Below are positions 51,549 through 60,973 of a DNA stretch of 64,000 nt, piece after piece; position 1 is the stretch's first letter, and every line of letters begins with the position of its first letter. A model generated the notes under the pieces. That model made no database searches, was not told the origin of the DNA, and saw nothing but the letters and a program-made list of their open reading frames with translations. Source of the stretch: Sulfuricurvum sp. (GTDB lineage: Bacteria; Campylobacterota; Campylobacteria; Campylobacterales; Sulfurimonadaceae); assembly GCA_024637295.1 (NCBI GenBank), contig JAGXFL010000007.1, positions 1 through 64,000 of the forward strand, in the 5' to 3' direction. Both the position numbers and the translations under genes were made by a program.

Positions 51549-53891
51549 ATGTATTATAGTTTAAATTCTATATTACAAAATTACAATATGATGAAAGTTG
51601 TCAAGATGCTGGAGAAATTTTTTAAATGTTGTCGTAGAAGCTTTTTCCTCCAGGTGATAGTTCTTTTTGTCCCTGTAGCGTTGGGGATAATCGGGATTGC
51701 TGTTTATACCTATCAAGATGAAAAAAAACAAGAGTTACAGGTAATTTCATCGAATGAACTCTCAATGCTTAAGCTGGGAAAACATGCTATTCAGGAAACG
51801 TTGAAGAGAGTTAAAAATGATGTTCAATATCTCTCACAATATCATGATTTCGAGGATTATATTGCTACGGGCTCTCCTGAAAACTTGGAACACATTTCGC
51901 ATGATTTTAAATTGGTGATGCAAAGTCTTCGTGTGTATGATCAGCTGCGATGGATTGACGAGAGGGGGATGGAACGGCTGAGAATAAACTTCAATAACGG
52001 GGCTCCCGCTATCGTTCCCAGTGAGGAACTTCAAAATAAAAAAGATCGCTATTATTTTTCTGAAGCAATGCAATTTAGAGAAGGTGAAACCTATTTTTCA
52101 AAGTTCGATTTGAATGTGGAGAATCAAAAAATAGAGATCCCTCATAAGCCGATGATCCGGGTAGCTACACCGATCTTAAATAAGGACGGTGATTGCAAAG
52201 GGATATTTATCATCAACTATCTTGGGGAGGAGTTGATACAAAACTTTACTCAGATTACAGCGGTATCAAGCGGTGATGTTATGCTGCTCAATGATAAGGG
52301 ATATTGGCTAAAAGGGGCTAATAAAAGCGATGAATGGGGGTTTATGTTTAATCGTAACGATCTATCCCTCTCTTATCGGCATCCATCGGCATGGAAACGT
52401 ATTTCAAATGAAGAAGAGGGGCAATTTTTGGATGAAAAAGGGTTGTGGACATTTACGACGGTTCGCCCTTCAAGCAATGCATTAGCGGTAAATCATTCTA
52501 CAGTATGGAAAGCCGTCATATTCATCCCCTTAGAGAAGCTTTATCTCAAATCCAATGCGCTGTTTCTCTCTTTGTCTCTCTTTACACTTTTGGGGCTCAT
52601 AGCGGCCGGAACAGGAAGTTTTATACTCGCTTACCTTTACCGAAAAAAGCAGCTGGCACTCAATAATTTTAGGGGACTTCAAAAAAGAACGGAGGGAATT
52701 TTGCTCTCGGTTCCGGATATCATCATGCAAGTGGATACCCAGAAGCGGTATGTATGGGCTAATACACAAGGATTGAAATTTTTCGGTGAGGATGTTATCG
52801 GTAAAGAAGCATCAGAGTATTTCGAAGGGGAACAAGAGACGTATGCAAGTGTTCACCCTGTCCTTATGGGTGATATCGATTCTGTTTATGTGGAGAATTG
52901 GCAGAGGCGTTATGATGAAAAAAGACGGCTTTTGGCATGGTGGTGTCGTAATCTAAAAGATGAGGAGGGCAATGTTACGGGAATGCTCTCTACGGCACGT
53001 GACATCACCGAAGAGTATGAGCGGGAAAAAGAGGTTGAAAAGCTCTCTAAAGCGCTGGAACAGATCGACGATATTGTGTATATTACGGATAAATTCGGGA
53101 ATTTTACCTATGTAAACAGTGCGTATTCTCGGCATACCGGCTATACACGAGATGAAGTGATCGGACAAAATGCGAGAATTTCTAAATCAGGAATGCATAA
53201 TCGTGAGTTTTATAAGGAACTTTGGACCACTATCATGAGCGGAGAGGTGTATCGTAAGACGCTGATTAACCGGAAGAAAAATGGTGATCTGTACTATGAG
53301 AAAAAAACGATCACACCTCTAAAATACGATCGTGCTGGCATTATCGGATTTATTTCAACAGGCAAAGATGTTACCGAAGAAGAGATGCTAAATCAGCAGA
53401 TCGAACGTATCGCAACGATTGACAACCTCACTGGGATTTACAATCGCCATAAATTTGAGGAATTATTTACGCTCGAATCGCAACGTGCTCAACGGTTTAA
53501 TCAACCTTTATCCCTTATCTTGATTGATATAGACCATTTTAAATCGGTCAATGACACGTACGGTCATGATGTGGGGGATAAAGTTTTGATTCAGTTATCG
53601 GATATCGTACAAGAAAATATCCGTAAAATTGATATTTTTGCTCGCTGGGGGGGAGAAGAATTTTTGCTCCTTTGTCCGGGAACACAGATGGATAATGTCA
53701 AAGAGCTGGCTGAAAAATTACGTGAGGCAGTTGAAAAGAGACCGTTTGAAGTAGTCGGGAAGATTACGATCAGTATAGGGGTGAGTGTTTTGAATCCGGA
53801 AGACAGTTTTAGTGAATTGTTTAAACGTGCCGATCAGGGACTTTATTATGCGAAAGAGCATGGAAGAAATCGTGTAGGTACGGTTGAATGA
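51549..53891 (+). CDS. Membrane sensor diguanylate cyclase (extracytoplasmic sensor-PAS-PAS-GGDEF)
   Basis: A 780-residue protein with one span at 33-54, a periplasmic sensor of about 280 residues of the dCache type, a second span (about 337-360), two PAS domains (about 380-500 and 505-615) and a GGDEF domain (about 620-780) with the active motif RWGGEEF (near 699). It should make c-di-GMP in response to a periplasmic and a PAS-sensed signal. The ATG at 51549 follows AAGG by 8 nt; a later Met (residue 20) is a possible alternative. Confidence 0.92.
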   Translation: MYYSLNSILQNYNMMKVVKMLEKFFKCCRRSFFLQVIVLFVPVALGIIGIAVYTYQDEKKQELQVISSNELSMLKLGKHAIQETLKRVKNDVQYLSQYHDFEDYIATGSPENLEHISHDFKLVMQSLRVYDQLRWIDERGMERLRINFNNGAPAIVPSEELQNKKDRYYFSEAMQFREGETYFSKFDLNVENQKIEIPHKPMIRVATPILNKDGDCKGIFIINYLGEELIQNFTQITAVSSGDVMLLNDKGYWLKGANKSDEWGFMFNRNDLSLSYRHPSAWKRISNEEEGQFLDEKGLWTFTTVRPSSNALAVNHSTVWKAVIFIPLEKLYLKSNALFLSLSLFTLLGLIAAGTGSFILAYLYRKKQLALNNFRGLQKRTEGILLSVPDIIMQVDTQKRYVWANTQGLKFFGEDVIGKEASEYFEGEQETYASVHPVLMGDIDSVYVENWQRRYDEKRRLLAWWCRNLKDEEGNVTGMLSTARDITEEYEREKEVEKLSKALEQIDDIVYITDKFGNFTYVNSAYSRHTGYTRDEVIGQNARISKSGMHNREFYKELWTTIMSGEVYRKTLINRKKNGDLYYEKKTITPLKYDRAGIIGFISTGKDVTEEEMLNQQIERIATIDNLTGIYNRHKFEELFTLESQRAQRFNQPLSLILIDIDHFKSVNDTYGHDVGDKVLIQLSDIVQENIRKIDIFARWGGEEFLLLCPGTQMDNVKELAEKLREAVEKRPFEVVGKITISIGVSVLNPEDSFSELFKRADQGLYYAKEHGRNRVGTVE

Positions 53892-53915
53892 TAACATTTT
53901 ACCGGTTTTATTCTA

Positions 53916-55805
53916 TCAATACTCAATAAAAGTGAGAGAAAGGACATCGTTTTTGTAATTGTCTTGGATTTTATATTCCCGATAGCCTCTGGAAACAGCA
54001 ATACCAACAAGGTACTTTATCCCATTAAAAGTGATGAGACGGTGGGTGGCCTGTTCTGAGTTATAACGATAAATATCATCATCCAAATCGATATGATCCA
54101 ATGGTTTTATTGTTGGATGGGTTGTTGATATAACAAAGCCTTTACGATCAATAAAAAATGAGAAACCTTTTTTAGAAGAGGGGAAGCTATCATTTAGCAT
54201 TGCTTGAAATTGGGGATATGCATCGAATACAATGCCGATTCCACCTAAAATTTTTCCGTTCATACAGATCGTGGCACTGTAGATATAAGTGGATTGATTA
54301 CCGTAGAAGGGGGTGCTTTCAAAATTACTTACAAAATAGCTTTGGGTGTTTTGGTTGTTGAGTGTTTTAAAAGCATATTCCCCTGTTACGTTTTTTCCTA
54401 TAACGGTTTGATCATTGGAGGCCGCGATAATTGTCAAATCAGAAGTATAAATAAAGAGATTTGTATAGACGGTATAGAGGTTGTTGATATAGAGTAATAC
54501 CGTACAGAGCCGTTTAATATCGGGCAGATCACGCGAGAGTTCCTCTTCAAAAGTAGGGGTCATTGCCCACCAACGGCAATCATTGGCCCGTTCGTATAAG
54601 TTTCGATCCATAATATCAATGGCTAACTTTGCGGAGGATTGGACATCATAGGTCAATCCGTCCACAATAGTATTTTCGAGATGAGCTACGGTTTCCTTAA
54701 TGGTTTCAAGAATCGAAGAACTGACGATACGTAGATTGTCCAATATAGGGGTTAAAACATAAACTCTCTCTTTTGTAGCGATGAGTTCTCCGTTTATGAT
54801 AACGTCATTTAGATCTTCAACAACGTCATCGGATTTATTGAGGATAGCCTGTATCTTGTCATCCAGAGTACATTTTACAAGGGTTGTATTGGTAGTCGAT
54901 ACTGAAGACTCTTTTTTTATATTTTTAAAAGCTATGCTAATCCATCGAGCACCATAATACCCTTCATATCCCTTTGTTTTAGCCGAGACAAAAAAGTTTT
55001 TATTGTGGTAAACATAGTCGCTATCGGTATTAATCCGAAGGATTTCATTGGCTGAAATTGTGAAATTCATAGAAGATGTGATAATCTCTTTACTATCAGT
55101 GAAGAGTATATGTTCATCCGAAGCTAGCAGTGATGAAAAAATACGTTCCATTTCATCGTCAAATCGAAAACACAAGATCAATACCCCTATGGCTTGCTGA
55201 TTTTCGATAATCCTTTGAGCAAATAAGAGTGTTTTAGGTTGTGCGGCAAAGAGATCGGTATGAGCATATTGCTCCACATATCCATCGGTTTGAAGTGCGG
55301 TTTTGATAATAGGATCATTGGTAGAAGAGAGTCCATTATCCTTATTTATATTGAGACGGATGTTTCCCTCTGCATCGGTAATAATAATTTCGTTATAAAC
55401 ACTGTATTTCATCGTATATTCGATAAGGCGTTTGCGAAGTTGATCTGCATTTTTTTGATTATTGAGATAGGAAATGATTGATTCGTCGGTTGCTAAAAAA
55501 CCTACGTCAGCAGTACGCTCAAACAAGTTCCGTATGAGTATGTCAATGCTGATTTGTGCTTTTGAACCTAACTCTTCGGTATGTTTTTTTAAGCTTTCAT
55601 GGATTAAGAGAGGAATTAATTCTTCTTTGAGATTAGTGAAAGTTTCAATTGTTCTTTCAGTAAATTCGAAAAGATTGGCCGCTTTATCAAGGGCACTTAT
55701 TTTTCCGGTTAAAATTATTTTTTTGAGGAACCTATTTTGGGCATCGAATAAATGGATATTCTTTTGGATAAAAGGGAAAAGGTCGGAAATATTTGATGAT
55801 GCCAT
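53916..55805 (-). CDS. Soluble tandem Cache-like sensor protein without output domain
   Basis: A 629-residue protein with no signal peptide, no membrane span and no kinase, cyclase or methyl-accepting domain. It consists of two related modules. Each has a helical run with the motif IDI-xx-RNL[FY]ER-A-D (residues 86-103 and 395-412), then a Cache-like alpha/beta segment with strands such as NEIIITDAEGNIRL and TNLFIYTSDLTIIAAS. The second module ends in a further Cache-like fold (about 540-620, SFFIDRKGFVISTT). I recall the RNLFER-type motif beside Cache domains in other proteobacteria, often with chemosensory genes. It may act as a ligand-binding partner for a neighbouring kinase or CheB/CheR; this is inference. 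Confidence 0.75.
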   Translation of the reverse strand: MASSNISDLFPFIQKNIHLFDAQNRFLKKIILTGKISALDKAANLFEFTERTIETFTNLKEELIPLLIHESLKKHTEELGSKAQISIDILIRNLFERTADVGFLATDESIISYLNNQKNADQLRKRLIEYTMKYSVYNEIIITDAEGNIRLNINKDNGLSSTNDPIIKTALQTDGYVEQYAHTDLFAAQPKTLLFAQRIIENQQAIGVLILCFRFDDEMERIFSSLLASDEHILFTDSKEIITSSMNFTISANEILRINTDSDYVYHNKNFFVSAKTKGYEGYYGARWISIAFKNIKKESSVSTTNTTLVKCTLDDKIQAILNKSDDVVEDLNDVIINGELIATKERVYVLTPILDNLRIVSSSILETIKETVAHLENTIVDGLTYDVQSSAKLAIDIMDRNLYERANDCRWWAMTPTFEEELSRDLPDIKRLCTVLLYINNLYTVYTNLFIYTSDLTIIAASNDQTVIGKNVTGEYAFKTLNNQNTQSYFVSNFESTPFYGNQSTYIYSATICMNGKILGGIGIVFDAYPQFQAMLNDSFPSSKKGFSFFIDRKGFVISTTHPTIKPLDHIDLDDDIYRYNSEQATHRLITFNGIKYLVGIAVSRGYREYKIQDNYKNDVLSLTFIEY

Positions 55806-56004
55806 TAGCTCAAGAGCTCCTGTTGCTTGAAGATGAATTTATTATATAAAATAATATATGCATACGGAAGGGTGACGGAATATACAACGAACAAATATAT
55901 GATTAAATTTTATACAATGACCTTTGAAACAAACTCCTTTATTGAGATAAATGAAATCTTTAAAAATGAAGTGTCCCCAAAGTTTTAAACGCTAAAATGC
56001 GCTT

Positions 56005-56730
56005 ATGCAAAAAATCATTATTAATCAAAAATATTACGGTTCTATAGAATTGGCAAATACACCCGAAGCCGCACGTGTTTTTTCAAAAGTCAAAAGTGCA
56101 TTAGCCGCTGGTAAAACGATGGAAATTGGTCTGCTTTTTCCTCATTATAAACTCAAAGCGCTGATGAGCTATCAAAAGGGAGGTGCGAGGCAGGAGCTGG
56201 AAGACATTGAGCTGTATATTCAGTTGGGAACACTCTTGAAGTTTGATGTCACCGATGCGCTAAAACTCAAAAACTCCATTGAACTGACCAATGATATCGC
56301 GCATAATCACTATAACATCTCCAAACGCCTGACGCTCATCAATAAACCAAAAGTGATGCCGTCCAAAGAACATTATCTCTTTTGGGATATTGAAAACTTT
56401 TCGAATATCGGATCGATGTTCAACGATGTCATTGAAAAATTTGACATTCCCGATAATCGCATCTATGTGGTTGCCAATCCCGACTCCCTTTATTTGTTTA
56501 GAGCCGAATGGGAAGCGGATTTGTACGACTATAAAAAAACGCTCAATTCTTTTAATTTTACCAAGTGTGACCATGGGAAAAATGTGGCGGATGATGTGTT
56601 GTTGGCGAGCTTCAAAGCTCTGGGATTACGCAATGCCAATGTCTATCTCATGACGTTTGACCGCGAACTCAAAGAGCGGTTTTTGGAAGCGTGCCATGTG
56701 AGCAATAACCTTTTTATACTGGAAAAATAA
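56005..56730 (+). CDS. NYN/PIN-like nuclease-domain protein
   Basis: A 241-residue protein whose C-terminal half (about 122-241) is a NYN (LabA/DUF88-type PIN-fold) domain. Putative metal-binding acids are D128 in FWDIENFSN, D196/D197 in KNVADDVLL and D219 in MTFDREL, the spacing expected for RNA-cleaving NYN domains. The N-terminal 120 residues are helical and unrecognised. A TAAAAT element at 55993-55998 ends only 6 nt before the ATG and no ribosome site is visible, so the mRNA may be leaderless. It lies 18 nt before tex and may be cotranscribed. Confidence 0.82.
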   Translation: MQKIIINQKYYGSIELANTPEAARVFSKVKSALAAGKTMEIGLLFPHYKLKALMSYQKGGARQELEDIELYIQLGTLLKFDVTDALKLKNSIELTNDIAHNHYNISKRLTLINKPKVMPSKEHYLFWDIENFSNIGSMFNDVIEKFDIPDNRIYVVANPDSLYLFRAEWEADLYDYKKTLNSFNFTKCDHGKNVADDVLLASFKALGLRNANVYLMTFDRELKERFLEACHVSNNLFILEK

Positions 56731-56748
56731 ACTCGATTTAGGAAAATT

Positions 56749-58863
56749 ATGACCCCTCTTATAACGCTACTGCACGAAAAAACCGGCATATCAAAAACCA
56801 ACATTGAATCGATTCTCAAGCTCCTCGAAGAGGGGTCAACCATCCCTTTTATTGCGCGATACCGCAAGGAAATGACGGGAGGGGCTACGGATGAGCAGTT
56901 ACGGGATTTTGAAACGGTGTATGCCTATTCCAAGAAACTGTTAGAGCGCAAAGAAGAGGTGATGCGTCTGATCGCTGAGCGAGGGACGTTAACACAAGAG
57001 CTCAAATCACGTATCCAAGCCGCTGGGACACTGCAAGTGCTCGAAGATATTTATCGTCCCTTTAAAGAGAAAAAAAACACCCGTGCAGCATCGGCGATTG
57101 CGGCGGGGTTGGAACCGTTGGCCAATATCCTGGAGAGCGGCCGATTGGAAACGGCAGAGTTCAAACGCAAAGCGCAGGAGTTTGTCAAGGATACGATTTC
57201 AAATGCCGATGATGCAATCAAAGGGGCACAGGATATTTTGGCAGAGCGCTACAGCGACGACCCAAAAGAACGCGATTATTGGCGTAAACAGCTGGAGGGG
57301 TATTCCTCCTTTGAAATCAAAGCGGCAAAAGGACTCAAAGAAGACGGACTCTTTGCCAAGCTCGCTGGTAAATCGGAGCGAATCGGTTCGATCCCTTCAC
57401 ACCGATATCTGGCCATCATGCGCGGGGTGTCGGAGAAAGAGCTAACGGTCAAAATAACGCATGAGATGGATCGTGTCGAAAATGCGATCAAACAGTATCG
57501 CATACCCAAAAATGCTCTCAGCAGTCGAGAGCTGTTATTGGAAGCGTATATGGACGGATTCAAACGGCTGTTATTCCCCTCTCTGGAGCGTGAAATACAC
57601 GGTGTTATCAAAGAGCGTTCCGACATTCAAGCCATCCGTACGTTTGGCAAAAACCTCACACAGTTGTTAGGCTCACCTCCCGTTACCAAACGGGTGATAT
57701 TGGGGGCGGATCCTGCATACCGTACGGGATGCAAGCTCGCGGTAGTCGATGAAAACGGTACCTATTTGGCGCATGCTGTAATCTATCCGACCCCTCCTGT
57801 GAGTGATTATGCCGCATCGGCAAAGGTGATCAAAGAGTTAGCCCAAAAATACCATATCACGAGTGTCGCCATCGGTAATGGGACCGCTTCACGAGAGACA
57901 CAAGAATTTTTTGCTCAAGTAAACCGTGACGAGGGGCTAAATCTCTCCTATACGGTGGTCTCGGAAGCGGGGGCATCGGTCTATTCGGCTTCCAAAATTG
58001 CCCAAGAGGAGTATCCCCATTTAGACGTGACGATACGTGGAGCGATTTCGATTGCGCAGCGTTTGCGTGATCCCATGGCGGCCTTGGTCAAAATCGATCC
58101 AAAGTCGTTGGGAATCGGGCAGTATCAGCACGATGTGGATCAGAAACTCTTGGAAAAAAAACTGCATGAAGTGACCGAAGATTTGGTCAACCGTATCGGT
58201 GTTGATCCTAACAGCGCATCGGTGTCACTCCTATCGTATGTTGCAGGGGTAGGGTCAAAAATAGCACGTGCAATGGTAGAACATCGTCAAAGCAACGGTG
58301 CGTTCAAAAGCAAAAGCGAATTGCTTAAAGTCAAAGGATTAGGGGCAAAAGCGTATGAACAGTGTGCAGGATTCTTTCGAATACGTGAGGGGAAAAGCAT
58401 TCTCGATAATACGGGTGTTCATCCTGAGAGCTACGACGCGGCACAGGCACTGCTAAAAGAGTATGATTTATCGTCCATTAGCAAAGTGCAGATGAGTGAC
58501 ATCGCGCAAAAATTGGGTATTGGAGAAGTAACGCTTGGCGATATTGTGGCAGAACTGCGAAAACCGGGATTTGACCCGCGTGAGACGTTACCTCCGATTA
58601 TGTTTCGTTCCGACCTCACCGACATCAAAGAACTCAAAGAGGGGTCGATTGTCTCAGGCGTTGTGCGCAACATCGCCGATTTCGGTGCGTTTGTGGATAT
58701 CGGTCTCAAAAATGACGGGTTAATTCATATTTCTCAGATGTCCCAAAAACGCATTGCCCATCCGTTGGAAGTGTTGAGTGTCAATCAGCAGTTAAGCCGT
58801 ATTCGTGTGATTGAAGTGGATGTGCAAAAGGGGAAAGTGGCATTGAGTCTAAAAGAAGAGTAA
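56749..58863 (+). CDS. tex: Tex-family transcription accessory protein
   Basis: A 704-residue RNA-binding protein with the Tex layout: N-terminal helical/HTH region, YqgF-like RNase H fold (about 320-440, containing ILGADPAYRTGCKLAVVD), helix-hairpin-helix repeats (about 490-560) and a C-terminal S1 domain (about 625-704, SIVSGVVRNIADFGAFVDIG). Length is a little under the usual 720-780. Tex proteins act on transcription elongation complexes and gene expression in many bacteria. An AGGAAAATT ribosome site precedes the ATG. Confidence 0.95.
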   Translation: MTPLITLLHEKTGISKTNIESILKLLEEGSTIPFIARYRKEMTGGATDEQLRDFETVYAYSKKLLERKEEVMRLIAERGTLTQELKSRIQAAGTLQVLEDIYRPFKEKKNTRAASAIAAGLEPLANILESGRLETAEFKRKAQEFVKDTISNADDAIKGAQDILAERYSDDPKERDYWRKQLEGYSSFEIKAAKGLKEDGLFAKLAGKSERIGSIPSHRYLAIMRGVSEKELTVKITHEMDRVENAIKQYRIPKNALSSRELLLEAYMDGFKRLLFPSLEREIHGVIKERSDIQAIRTFGKNLTQLLGSPPVTKRVILGADPAYRTGCKLAVVDENGTYLAHAVIYPTPPVSDYAASAKVIKELAQKYHITSVAIGNGTASRETQEFFAQVNRDEGLNLSYTVVSEAGASVYSASKIAQEEYPHLDVTIRGAISIAQRLRDPMAALVKIDPKSLGIGQYQHDVDQKLLEKKLHEVTEDLVNRIGVDPNSASVSLLSYVAGVGSKIARAMVEHRQSNGAFKSKSELLKVKGLGAKAYEQCAGFFRIREGKSILDNTGVHPESYDAAQALLKEYDLSSISKVQMSDIAQKLGIGEVTLGDIVAELRKPGFDPRETLPPIMFRSDLTDIKELKEGSIVSGVVRNIADFGAFVDIGLKNDGLIHISQMSQKRIAHPLEVLSVNQQLSRIRVIEVDVQKGKVALSLKEE

Positions 58864-58869
58864 ACTCTT

Positions 58870-60510
58870 CTATTTGGACAGCAGGGCGATAAGGGTTAGG
58901 GCCTGAGTGAGCAGTAAGACTAAAAAACCTATTTTGTAAAATGTCAGTGGTGAACGTTCGATGAGCGGGACCCCTTTGGTAAAAAACGGTTTTACCCGCT
59001 GGGGGGTTTTGAGCTCATACATAAATTCAGAATAGTGGACATAGCGTTCATTGGGATTGAGTGCAATAGAACGCATGATGATCGAATCCAGCCATACGGG
59101 GATATTACTGTTGAGTTTGACACAACGTTTAGGGTTTTTAAATATCGGTGTCTGAAACGGTTCGATCTCACCATAAGGAAGCACTCCTGTGAGCGCCCAA
59201 TACATCGTTAACCCAATGGAAAAAATCTCAGTAGATTCATTGATCACACTGCCTGTAAAACGCTCAGGTGCGAGATAACTGGGAGTTCCAGCACGTGAAT
59301 TGAGTGAAAATATCTCAACGATGGAACCAAAATCGACCATTTTGAAATCAACGCCGGCTTCTCCTATCTTCTTGGTGACAATGATGTTTTCGGGTTTAAT
59401 GTCTCCATGGACCAATCCAAGCTGCAGCAGATGCGCCTCAGCATCGTGCAAAAAGATCCCCAAAGAGATCGCATTGTCAATGGAAAGAGGACGGTTGATA
59501 AGATACTCACGTAAGTTAACCCCCTCTATAAGCTCCATGAGGTAATAGCGCATGGTACGCTCGTCTGGGACCCAGGCATGACCAAAGGCATGGTGATTGA
59601 TTTGCTTGGCATACCATGCTTCCCGAACAAACTCATCAAGGGCTTGCTCATCATCCGCAAGCATCGGAAACTTCATCACAAAATTTTGATTCTTTTTGGT
59701 TACTTTCCAGATACGCCCATGTTCCATCATAGGTCTTATGAGGGTGTACCCGTCGATGATTTCCCCTTGTTTGAGTGATTGGGGAATAGGAAGCGGGGTG
59801 TTTTTGATGGCATGAAGCGGATCAAGTGCTTCTATGCGAAGGATTTGCAGGCTCATATCGTCTCGTTCATCATCTCTGGCGTCTTGGGCAATATGCTGGA
59901 TAATGCTTTTTGCCCCTAACCCTTTTTGCAATAGAAGTTCAAAATCGGTATGGTTGATAAGATTGTAAACGCCGTCGCTGCATAGGATGAGGGTGTCGCC
60001 TACTGCCACAGGTGTTGAAGTGATCACAAGTTCTAGGTTTTCACTCAGACCGCAGGCTTGGGTCAAGACGTGAGACATGTGTTCATCATCCATCGTATGA
60101 TCGGTTGTGAGTTGTTTTAGGTTACCTTCAAGGGTCAAAAGATAGATACGTGAATCACCGAGATTAAGGGTGTAAAGGGTATCACCTTCGATGACGGCAA
60201 GACATAACGTGGTGAGCAACTCGATACGTTCGTATTGGGTCATGGACTCGGTAAAAAGGAGATTGTTGATGTGGCGAGTAAACACTTCCATGGTTTTAGG
60301 GACACTCCACGCTCTTGGACGTGTTTTGAACTGATCCATGAAAAATTTCACACATTGGCGTGCGGCAGTGCCACCTCGTCGAGCACTTCCGACGCCATCG
60401 CATAAGATGCTTACAAGAAGCGCATTGTCGATAATACTAAAACCACAGGCATCGTCACCTTCGCGATTTGGTTTTGGAAGGATGAATTCGCTGGATTGCA
60501 CTTGAAGCAT
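58870..60510 (-). CDS. PP2C phosphatase fused to a Ser/Thr protein kinase, C-terminal membrane anchor
   Basis: A 546-residue protein. The PP2C half (about 1-228) has the metal-site motifs DGVGSARRGG (38-47), NLGDSRIYL (116-124), LCSDGV (176-181) and D218. The kinase half (about 255-510) has lysine K280 (VMKFP), helix-C E297, catalytic loop HGDIKPEN (368-375, HGD in place of HRD), DFG (393-395) and APE (414-416). The Gly-rich loop is poorly conserved. A final span (about 521-545) anchors it with both enzymes in the cytoplasm. Such fusions can both add and remove phosphate on shared substrates; the substrates here are unknown. It is divergent from the glycine-zipper gene. Confidence 0.93.
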   Translation of the reverse strand: MLQVQSSEFILPKPNREGDDACGFSIIDNALLVSILCDGVGSARRGGTAARQCVKFFMDQFKTRPRAWSVPKTMEVFTRHINNLLFTESMTQYERIELLTTLCLAVIEGDTLYTLNLGDSRIYLLTLEGNLKQLTTDHTMDDEHMSHVLTQACGLSENLELVITSTPVAVGDTLILCSDGVYNLINHTDFELLLQKGLGAKSIIQHIAQDARDDERDDMSLQILRIEALDPLHAIKNTPLPIPQSLKQGEIIDGYTLIRPMMEHGRIWKVTKKNQNFVMKFPMLADDEQALDEFVREAWYAKQINHHAFGHAWVPDERTMRYYLMELIEGVNLREYLINRPLSIDNAISLGIFLHDAEAHLLQLGLVHGDIKPENIIVTKKIGEAGVDFKMVDFGSIVEIFSLNSRAGTPSYLAPERFTGSVINESTEIFSIGLTMYWALTGVLPYGEIEPFQTPIFKNPKRCVKLNSNIPVWLDSIIMRSIALNPNERYVHYSEFMYELKTPQRVKPFFTKGVPLIERSPLTFYKIGFLVLLLTQALTLIALLSK

Positions 60511-60522
60511 TTATAAACCTTA

Positions 60523-60548
60523 ATGATTATCTATCTAATTATAATCAT
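60523..60548. promoter_or_regulatory. Inverted repeat overlapping the divergent promoters
   Basis: ATGATTAT (60523-60530) and ATAATCAT (60541-60548) form a perfect 8-bp inverted repeat with a 10-nt spacer. A minus-strand TATAAT (complement of 60538-60543) for the kinase/phosphatase gene overlaps it. The arm sequence resembles Fur-family sites, so it could be a Fur- or PerR-like operator. Confidence 0.4.
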
Positions 60549-60572
60549 ACTAAAATGATTTAGTCTCTATGC

Positions 60573-60578
60573 TATAAT
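60573..60578 (+). promoter_or_regulatory. -10 element of the glycine-zipper gene
   Basis: TATAAT in ATGCTATAATTAC, 27 nt before the ATG at 60606, with CGGAGA as ribosome site. It lies 25 nt beyond the inverted repeat. Confidence 0.5.
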
Positions 60579-60605
60579 TACAATAAATATAAACGGAGAC
60601 AACTA

Positions 60606-60956
60606 ATGAAACAATTAATAATGACACTAGCGGCTTTAGTAACAGCGGTAACGGTAAATGCTTCCAATATAGATGGGAATGCCGTATTGGGTAGTATGGT
60701 TGGAGCGGGTGTTGGTTCAGCAGTCGGTTCAGCAGTGGGTGGAAGAGAGGGTGCGATCATTGGCGGCGGTGCAGGAGGAGCACTTGGAGCAGCAGCTGGC
60801 AGCAGTAAGACAACGACGGTTCAACGAACAAATGCTACGAGTACGACGGTTGTCCGAGAAAAAGTGGTCTACGTTGATGAAGATCGTCACCATGATAACG
60901 GTAAGCACAAAGGGCAACATAAGAACCGTAAAGAACACGGACATGACCGCGATTAA
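60606..60956 (+). CDS. Secreted glycine-zipper protein with His-rich tail
   Basis: The 116-residue product has a signal peptide (about 1-19, ending VNA), a glycine-zipper region (about 27-66) with repeated GxxxG spacing that would insert in or associate with the outer membrane, and a basic C-terminus rich in H, K and D (about 92-116) that could bind metal. Related small proteins are annotated as glycine-zipper or YMGG-like envelope proteins. Specific function unknown. Confidence 0.8.
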   Translation: MKQLIMTLAALVTAVTVNASNIDGNAVLGSMVGAGVGSAVGSAVGGREGAIIGGGAGGALGAAAGSSKTTTVQRTNATSTTVVREKVVYVDEDRHHDNGKHKGQHKNRKEHGHDRD

Positions 60957-60973
60957 GAAAGCTGCACTATCAG

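Noticed and set aside
55961..56000. GTGTCCCC segment before the NYN gene, compared with the REP-like element at 19022-19076
   Set aside because: It shares only a few bases with the other element and has no palindrome.
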